DNA of 5,430 nt from a bacterium. GTDB taxonomy: Bacteria; Patescibacteriota; Minisyncoccia; Ryanbacterales; 2-02-FULL-48-12. Under the pieces are notes generated by a model. That model ran no database searches. It saw only the letters and a list, made by a program, of their open reading frames with translations, and was not told the DNA's origin. Where the stretch lies: contig SBBS01000063.1 in NCBI GenBank assembly GCA_005239605.1, positions 1-5,430 of the forward strand. Direction: 5' to 3'. Shown here piece by piece: positions 1-4,494 of this stretch. The translations under genes and the position numbers were made by a program. Each line of letters starts with the position of its first letter. Within the stretch, counting starts at the first letter, position 1.

Positions 1-30
1 CTAAAATTTATTAAGGGACAGGTCTATTGT
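1..30 (+). repeat. Right end of a palindromic repeat element (copy A, truncated by window start)
   Basis: These 30 bases are an exact reverse complement of 4264-4293, the left end of the element at 4264-4434. Positions 3-26 also match 4407-4430 directly, and 28-30 match 4432-4434 (TGT). The core is TTAAGGGACAGGTCT. By orientation, the element body lies upstream of the window and this is its outer right edge, ending in TGT. The match stops after base 30, which fixes the boundary. GGGACAG-type ends recall, from general knowledge, repeats mobilised by IS200-like/REP-associated Y1 transposases; no transposase is present here, so that link is inference. Confidence 0.75.
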
Positions 31-64
31 TTCTCTACTGGACGCGTATTTGTGAATGGGCGGT

Positions 65-93
65 CCTGTTTGAAAAACAGGCTTTTTTCTTTT
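65..93 (+). terminator. Rho-independent terminator between the upstream repeat and ileS
   Basis: A perfect 7-bp stem (CCTGTTT, 65-71, with AAACAGG, 75-81) closes a 3-nt GAA loop. It is followed by a T-rich tract, one C, six T, one C and four T (82-93). This is a compact intrinsic terminator. It may end transcription from the gene upstream of the window or act as an attenuator in an ileS leader. The -35 box of the candidate ileS promoter overlaps the stem, which favours an upstream terminator that isolates ileS. Confidence 0.6.
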
Positions 94-98
94 ACTAT
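70..98 (+). promoter_or_regulatory. Candidate sigma-70-type promoter for ileS
   Basis: TTGAAA at 70-75 (5 of 6 to TTGACA) is followed, after exactly 17 bp, by TACTAT at 93-98 (4 of 6 to TATAAT, with the conserved first TA and final AT). The expected transcription start is near 105, only about 3 nt before the ileS ATG, so the mRNA would be nearly leaderless. That agrees with the absence of a Shine-Dalgarno sequence before the ATG. The -35 lies inside the terminator hairpin. The assignment rests on sequence only. Confidence 0.45.
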
Positions 99-107
99 AG
101 GCATATT

Positions 108-3100
108 ATGAGTGAGGATTCAGAACAAAAAAAATCTGTTTCAGAACGAGAGGAGGAGATACTCAAATTTTGGCGGGATAACAACATTTTCCAAAGATCA
201 TTGGAGCTTCGAAAAGACGGCGAGCTGTTTACGTTTTATGACGGTCCGCCGTTTGCGACGGGCTTGCCGCATTACGGCCATATTCTTGCAAGCATTATAA
301 AGGATGTGATTCCGCGTTACCAAACCATGCGCGGCAAATATGTGCCGCGCCGCTGGGGGTGGGATTGCCACGGCTTGCCGTTGGAAAACATCATAGAGCA
401 GGAACTGGGGCTGGAACACAAAAAGGACATTGAGCGATATGGCATCGCAAAGTTCAATGCGGAAGCCGAGCGCGCGGTGCTTCGTTTTGCCGATGCGTGG
501 AAGCAATTTATTCCGCGTATTGGCCGCTGGGTGGATATGGAAAATGATTACCGCACCATGGATTGGACCTACACGGAAAGTGTGTGGTGGGTGTTCAAAA
601 CGCTGTACGAAAAAGGGCTTATATATGAAGGATATAAATCCATGCACATCTGCCCGCGGTGCGAAACCACACTCGCGAATTTTGAAGTTTCCCAGGGTTA
701 CAAAGATATCACGGATATATCCGTTACCGTTAAATTTCCAATTTCCAGTTTCCAATTTCCGAATACTTATATTTTAGCTTGGACTACTACACCCTGGACG
801 CTTCCAGGAAATGTTGCGCTTGCAGTGAATCCCGCGATCACGTATGTGAGAATTATGAATTATGAATTAGGAATTACGGGAGAACAGTATATTCTTGCAA
901 AAGACAGATTTTCAGAGTTGGGAGGAACATATGAGATTGCCGGAGAATTTTTAGGAAGTGAACTTGTCGGCAAAAAATACAAACCGCTTTTTGATTATTA
1001 TGCCAAAAATGAACAGTTGGAAAACCGCGAAAACGGGTGGAAAATTTACGCGGGCAATTTTGTAACAACCAACGAAGGAACCGGTGTTGTTCATATTGCT
1101 CCCGCGTTCGGGGAAGACGATATGCGGTTGGGAAAGGAGCATAATCTGCCGTTTATTCAGCATGTTTTCATGGACGGCACGTTCAAACCCGAAGTAATTG
1201 ATTTTGCGGGGCTTCCGGTAAAACCGAAAGATGACCATCAAAAAACCGATATTGAAATTTTGAAACTGCTTGCCGCGCGCGGCGCGCTTTTTTCCAAACA
1301 AAAAATTACGCACTCGTATCCTTTTTGCTGGCGGTGCGAAACGCCGCTGTTGAATTATGCGGCGCCGTCCTGGTTCGTGAACGTGTCGGGCGTGCGCAAA
1401 GAATTACAAAAAACAAATCAGGAAATTTCATGGATGCCTTCGCATTTGAAAGACGGGCGTTTCGGGAAAGGATTGGAAACAGCGCCTGACTGGGCAATTT
1501 CGCGCGCGCGGTTTTGGGGAGCGCCGCTTCCGGTGTGGAAATGCAGCGCATGCGATGATATATTTATAGCCGGGTCTTTGGAAGATTTGGAAGCGCGCAG
1601 AACAAAAAAGTCGAACACGTTCATCATCATGCGCCACGGCGAGCGGGAAGACATTGCGCGCGAAAAAGACAATCCAAAGGAATATGGCTCAATTGTTATC
1701 AGTTCAAAACCTGATGCAAATATCCATATTTCAAAGCACGGAAAGGAGCAGGTGCGCATAGTGGCGGCGGAGCTTAAAAAAGAGGGCGGCGTGGATGTCA
1801 TCTACGCGTCTGATTTTGTGCGCACGAAAGAGACCGCCGAAATTCTGAGCGAAGCGCTGGGAGGCGTGCCGATCGTACACGATGAGCGTCTGCGGGAATT
1901 AAACCACGGCCTTTTGTTTGAAGGGCGCACGGTGGCGGACTATTTTGCGTTTTTTATATCTCCCGAAGAACGTTTTACCAAAAAGCCGGAAGGAGGCGAA
2001 ACATTGCGCGAGGTGCGGGAGCGTATGATGCGCGTTCTTCGGGAAATAGACGCAACTCACGAAGGAAAGCGGGTTTTGGTGGTAAGTCATGGCGATCCGT
2101 TGTGGATATTGGAAGGCGCGCTCAAGAATATGACGGAAAAGGAACTATTGGCATATCGAGAGACGAATTATATAAAACAAGGCGAGACGCGCCGCATAGA
2201 ATTAAAAAACTATCCCTATGGCGAAGACGGGCGGCTTAATATGCACCGGCCGTATATTGACGACGTCGCGCTAAAGTGCGATTGCGGAGGCATTATGAAG
2301 CGAATTCCCGAGGTATTCGATTGCTGGTTTGAATCGGGTTCCATGCCCTACGGCCAGCATCATTATAGAGGAACGCCGCTTTCCGGATTTGATCCCGCCT
2401 CAAGCAGAGGATTTCCGGCGGATTTTATCGCGGAAGGTTTGGATCAAACGCGCGGGTGGTTTTATTCATTGCATGTGCTGGCGGCGAATCTTTTTGGCAA
2501 ACCGGCTTATAAGCATGTGGTGGTTAATGGAATCATTCTTGCCGAAGACGGGCAGAAGATGTCCAAACGCTTGAAAAATTATCCGGATCCCATGGATGTC
2601 GTGGCGGCATACGGCGCGGACGCGCTGCGATTGTATATTTTGTCGTCTCCCGCGGTGTATGCGCAAGACTTGAATTTTTCGGAAAAAGGAGTTGGCGAGG
2701 TGTATAAAAAAGTGATACTGCGGCTGTTGAATGTTGTTTCGTTTTATGAGCAGTATCCCGGGTCTGAAAAACATATCGATATCCGTTTTGATGATTTACT
2801 GCATGTGCTTGATAAATTTATTCTGGTGGAATTAAAAAACACGAAAGAAACAATTGAGAAAGCGCTTGATGAATATCAGCTTTGGCGCGCAAGCCGCGCG
2901 TTTGCGGATTTTGTTGATATGCTTTCTACGGTGTATCTTCAATATTCCCGCGATCGCTTTAAGGAAGATAATCCGCGGCATCGCGAAGCGCGCGGCGTGT
3001 TGCGATATGTGCTTGCTGAAATTGCAAAAATAGCATCGCCTCTTGTTCCCTTTTTGGCGGAACGGATATATATAAGCGTAAAAGGAGAGAACGCAAAGGA

Positions 3101-3653
3101 GTCGGTGCATCTGGAGGATTGGCCGGCGGTTGGAGAAATGAGCAATCAATTTTGTTCTGATGCGGCGCATGCGGCGGAAATTCCAAAAATCGTGGAAGCG
3201 ATTTTGGCGGAACGAAGCAGTGCGGGTATTCCGGCGCGCCAGCCCTTGCGGCTTGCCAAGGCCCTGCGTCTTCCCGAAAATGACGAGTGCCGCGCGGTTA
3301 TTCGCCAGCGCGTCAATGTGGAGAGTTTGCGCGAGGATGCATCGCTTCCCGCCGACCGCCCCGCGTGGATTGATTCGGAAATAACGCCGGAGTTGCGCGA
3401 GAAAGGGATGGCGCGGGCGTTTACGCGCGGCGTGCAGGAAGCGCGCAAGCGCATGGGATTGAAACCGGAAGACCAGATTATACTTGGAATAAATGGCGAG
3501 AATGCAAGTATGAAAGATTTTTTTGAACGGCATCATGATGATATTTTGCGTATTGTTCACGCGAGCGCGCTTGTATTTATAGAGGAAGCTGGAGAACATC
3601 AAGTTGTGTTGGGAGAACAAGAAGCGTCTTTTTCCATAATTCTTGATTCATAA
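108..3653 (+). CDS. ileS: Isoleucyl-tRNA synthetase with an inserted histidine phosphatase domain
   Basis: Class I cytoplasmic enzyme that activates isoleucine with ATP and charges tRNA-Ile. In the 1181-residue protein: HIGH motif HYGH (55-58), GWDCHGLPLE (84-93), CP1 editing domain with WTTTPWTLPGN (225-235) and GTGVVHIAPAFGEDD (324-338), ISRARFWG before the second zinc site, GLDQTRGW (777-784), KMSKR (817-821), then an alpha-helical anticodon-binding region and C-terminal tail. Zinc pairs are C182/C185 with C407/C410, and C479/C482 with C724/C726. The CxxC plus CxC arrangement, FDCWFESGSMPY and KMSKR point to the eukaryote-like type 2 IleRS group, which in bacteria often tolerates mupirocin (known of the family, not shown here). 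About 200 extra residues between C482 and C724 form a histidine phosphatase domain; without them the length is normal. The frame is open back to TTG at 27, but those 27 codons start in the repeat, cross the terminator and do not resemble IleRS, so ATG 108 is chosen. No Shine-Dalgarno is seen. recO follows 7 nt downstream. Confidence 0.97.
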   Translation: MSEDSEQKKSVSEREEEILKFWRDNNIFQRSLELRKDGELFTFYDGPPFATGLPHYGHILASIIKDVIPRYQTMRGKYVPRRWGWDCHGLPLENIIEQELGLEHKKDIERYGIAKFNAEAERAVLRFADAWKQFIPRIGRWVDMENDYRTMDWTYTESVWWVFKTLYEKGLIYEGYKSMHICPRCETTLANFEVSQGYKDITDISVTVKFPISSFQFPNTYILAWTTTPWTLPGNVALAVNPAITYVRIMNYELGITGEQYILAKDRFSELGGTYEIAGEFLGSELVGKKYKPLFDYYAKNEQLENRENGWKIYAGNFVTTNEGTGVVHIAPAFGEDDMRLGKEHNLPFIQHVFMDGTFKPEVIDFAGLPVKPKDDHQKTDIEILKLLAARGALFSKQKITHSYPFCWRCETPLLNYAAPSWFVNVSGVRKELQKTNQEISWMPSHLKDGRFGKGLETAPDWAISRARFWGAPLPVWKCSACDDIFIAGSLEDLEARRTKKSNTFIIMRHGEREDIAREKDNPKEYGSIVISSKPDANIHISKHGKEQVRIVAAELKKEGGVDVIYASDFVRTKETAEILSEALGGVPIVHDERLRELNHGLLFEGRTVADYFAFFISPEERFTKKPEGGETLREVRERMMRVLREIDATHEGKRVLVVSHGDPLWILEGALKNMTEKELLAYRETNYIKQGETRRIELKNYPYGEDGRLNMHRPYIDDVALKCDCGGIMKRIPEVFDCWFESGSMPYGQHHYRGTPLSGFDPASSRGFPADFIAEGLDQTRGWFYSLHVLAANLFGKPAYKHVVVNGIILAEDGQKMSKRLKNYPDPMDVVAAYGADALRLYILSSPAVYAQDLNFSEKGVGEVYKKVILRLLNVVSFYEQYPGSEKHIDIRFDDLLHVLDKFILVELKNTKETIEKALDEYQLWRASRAFADFVDMLSTVYLQYSRDRFKEDNPRHREARGVLRYVLAEIAKIASPLVPFLAERIYISVKGENAKESVHLEDWPAVGEMSNQFCSDAAHAAEIPKIVEAILAERSSAGIPARQPLRLAKALRLPENDECRAVIRQRVNVESLREDASLPADRPAWIDSEITPELREKGMARAFTRGVQEARKRMGLKPEDQIILGINGENASMKDFFERHHDDILRIVHASALVFIEEAGEHQVVLGEQEASFSIILDS
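734..761 (+). repeat. Heptanucleotide tandem repeat inside ileS, 4 units
   Basis: Four consecutive 7-nt units read ATTTCCA, ATTTCCA, GTTTCCA, ATTTCCG. The array lies in the ileS reading frame and encodes the Phe/Pro/Ser-rich stretch just before the conserved editing motif WTTTPWTLPGN. In ordinary IleRS this position is a variable surface hairpin in the CP1 domain, which would explain why it is tolerated. Confidence 0.7.
850..877 (+). repeat. Second heptanucleotide tandem repeat inside ileS, 4 units
   Basis: Four 7-nt units read GAATTAT, GAATTAT, GAATTAG, GAATTAC. The length and unit count match the array at 734-761, but the unit is different. It is translated as part of RIMNYELGIT, in a variable loop of the IleRS editing domain between the strand ending TYV and the strand beginning QYILA. 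Confidence 0.72.
1614..2207 (+). other. Histidine phosphatase (phosphoglycerate mutase-like) domain embedded in IleS
   Basis: Residues about 503-700 of IleS form a complete branch-1 histidine phosphatase domain. Visible landmarks are FIIMRHGE with the phospho-accepting His (H510) and its Arg (R509), SDFVRTKET with the second phosphate-binding Arg (R572), an acidic candidate E597 in RELNHGLLFEG, the PEGGET loop, and VVSHGDP with the second catalytic His (H661). All expected active-site positions are present, so hydrolysis of a phosphate ester or nucleotide is plausible; the substrate cannot be read from the sequence. The domain is entered through a basic linker (ARRTKKSN) and left through a Tyr/Pro/Gly linker before HRPYIDD (713-719). 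Both edges join normal IleRS sequence in one frame with no stop, so this is a domain insertion, not an assembly join of two genes. Base composition does not visibly differ from the host gene. Confidence 0.92.
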
Positions 3654-3655
3654 TT
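3635..3655 (+). repeat. Degenerate heptanucleotide repeat over the ileS stop codon
   Basis: Three 7-nt units read CATAATT, CTTGATT, CATAATT. The first and third are identical, and on the minus strand (AATTATG) they are the same motif as the GAATTAT array at 850-877, up to rotation. The third unit contains the ileS stop TAA (3651-3653). The array is short and AT-rich, so chance is possible. Confidence 0.4.
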
Positions 3656-3660
3656 TTTTA

Positions 3661-4293
3661 ATGTCGTATCAACTGCATCAAACCGATGGAATCGTGTTAA
3701 GGCGCTGGCCGCGCGGGGAAGGAGACGCGGTTCTTCATTTGTATACAAAAGATTACGGCGGCATAATGCTTTTGGCAAAAGGAATACGGCTGGAAAAATC
3801 GAAATTGCGCGGGGCGGTTGATTTATTTTCTCAAGCAAATATCGGGTTTATAGCGGGCAAAGAAACATATCGTCTTACGCATGCCGAAGCGCGCGATGGG
3901 CACGCGCGTTTGCAGGGAGACCATGTGCGGTATCGCGCGGCCGGCTCTATTGCGGATTTGTTTTGCCGAACGGTGGCGGATGGTGAAGCGGATTTCAAGC
4001 TGTGGCAGCTTCTTGAAGAAACATTTTCATATTTGTTCGGAGACGCGTTTCAGGAAAAAACGGCGGCTTATTGTTTGCGCTCCTTTGAAATTAAATTTTT
4101 AAAACAGCTGGGATATCTGCCGGAAGCCATGCCGCATGTTGCCCGCGCAATGGAGACGGCGCCAACACATTCTTTTATCGGATCTCTTTCTTCCAAAGAA
4201 GCCGAAGAATTATCTCTGTTTTTACAGCCGCTTCTGCAATACGCGACAACCACCCGCATCCGCACAATAGACCTGTCCCTTAATAAATTTTAG
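3661..4293 (+). CDS. recO: DNA repair protein RecO
   Basis: RecO helps RecR load RecA on SSB-covered single-stranded DNA and anneals complementary strands in the RecF pathway of gap repair. The 210-residue protein has the usual plan: an N-terminal OB-fold (about 1-80) opening with the family hallmark TDGIVLRR and containing YGGIMLLAKGIR, then an alpha-helical part with FEIKFLKQLGYLPE (142-155). The Cys zinc motif found after this segment in some RecO proteins is absent; E. coli RecO also lacks it. The length is somewhat below the 230-250 usual for the family. ATG 3661 is chosen because the hallmark then lies at residues 8-14; a TTG at 3643 in the same frame would overlap ileS. No Shine-Dalgarno is visible and the gap to ileS is 7 nt, so translation probably depends on the upstream gene. 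The last nine residues (TIDLSLNKF) and the stop lie within the palindromic element starting at 4264, so the natural C-terminus may have been replaced. Confidence 0.9.
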   Translation: MSYQLHQTDGIVLRRWPRGEGDAVLHLYTKDYGGIMLLAKGIRLEKSKLRGAVDLFSQANIGFIAGKETYRLTHAEARDGHARLQGDHVRYRAAGSIADLFCRTVADGEADFKLWQLLEETFSYLFGDAFQEKTAAYCLRSFEIKFLKQLGYLPEAMPHVARAMETAPTHSFIGSLSSKEAEELSLFLQPLLQYATTTRIRTIDLSLNKF

Positions 4294-4434
4294 AGTGAAA
4301 TTTCAGAAATATGAGATGGGGCGCCGGTGAAAATTTTGAAGCGCCGGCAGGGCTCACGCAAGAAATTTTCACCAAGCCCCGGCCGGATTTCGGGAATTTT
4401 TAGCCGAAAATTTATTAAGGGACAGGTCTAATGT
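4264..4434. mobile_element. 171-bp palindromic MITE-like element (copy B)
   Basis: Terminal inverted repeats of 28 bp (4264-4291 and 4407-4434) match at 27 positions, with outer ends ACA and TGT and core AGACCTGTCCCTTAATAA. The interior continues the palindrome: GAAAT (4306-4310) with ATTTC (4387-4391), GGGGC (4318-4322) with GCCCC (4376-4380), and a perfect 11-bp arm GGTGAAAATTT (4326-4336) with AAATTTTCACC (4363-4373), around a 26-nt centre. GCGCCGG occurs twice (4321-4327, 4341-4347). There is no coding capacity, transposase or clear target duplication. The left end carries stop codons in all three frames and ends recO. The 201 bases between recO and the next gene hold only this element, a GC-rich spacer and a promoter. 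A non-autonomous transposon or REP-like unit moved in trans is inferred. As RNA the fold could stabilise or terminate the recO transcript. Confidence 0.8.
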
Positions 4435-4475
4435 AACGGCGCCCGGGACGCTTACACGCGCGCAATAAATTTATG

Positions 4476-4484
4476 TGTTATAAT
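4476..4484 (+). promoter_or_regulatory. Extended -10 promoter of the membrane-protein gene
   Basis: TGTTATAAT is an extended -10 (TG, one base, perfect TATAAT at 4479-4484). No good -35 lies 16-18 bp upstream, which is usual for extended -10 promoters. The expected start of transcription is near 4491-4493, only 2-4 nt before the ATG at 4495, so the transcript would be leaderless or nearly so. Confidence 0.65.
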
Positions 4485-4494
4485 GTACACGCAT

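Noticed and set aside
30..93. T-box riboswitch in the ileS leader
   Set aside because: Only about 60 nt precede the terminator tract and no T-box consensus or stem I is visible; TGGGCGGTCC is only a loose resemblance.
27..107. N-terminal extension of IleS from a TTG codon at 27
   Set aside because: The 27 extra residues start inside the repeat, run through a terminator hairpin and promoter, and do not look like IleRS; ATG 108 gives a normal N-terminus.
198..755. 185-codon minus-strand open frame
   Set aside because: It is opposite the HIGH-motif and first zinc region of ileS and shows no protein-like features of its own.
1569..2240. Separate phosphatase gene joined to ileS by an assembly or frame error
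   Set aside because: The frame is continuous on both sides, the linkers merge with IleRS sequence, and conserved IleRS resumes at HRPYIDD with the matching zinc cysteines.
2832..3620. 262-codon open frame on the minus strand
   Set aside because: It lies wholly opposite conserved ileS sequence, has no recognisable domain and is Arg/His/Ile-rich, as is typical of an antisense shadow.
3643..3660. TTG 3643 as the recO start
   Set aside because: It would overlap ileS and add six residues before the usual RecO start; ATG 3661 fits the family better.
4378..4401. Rho-independent terminator after recO (CCCG...CGGG followed by T-run)
   Set aside because: The stem is only about 4 bp with a large loop and belongs to the repeat's palindrome; any termination role is better ascribed to the whole element.
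1..4434. Classical composite transposon carrying ileS-recO
   Set aside because: No transposase, no target duplication and essential housekeeping cargo; two independent insertions at unit borders explain it more simply.
4475..4490. Operator palindrome GTGT...ACAC over the -10 box
   Set aside because: Only 4-bp arms; expected by chance.
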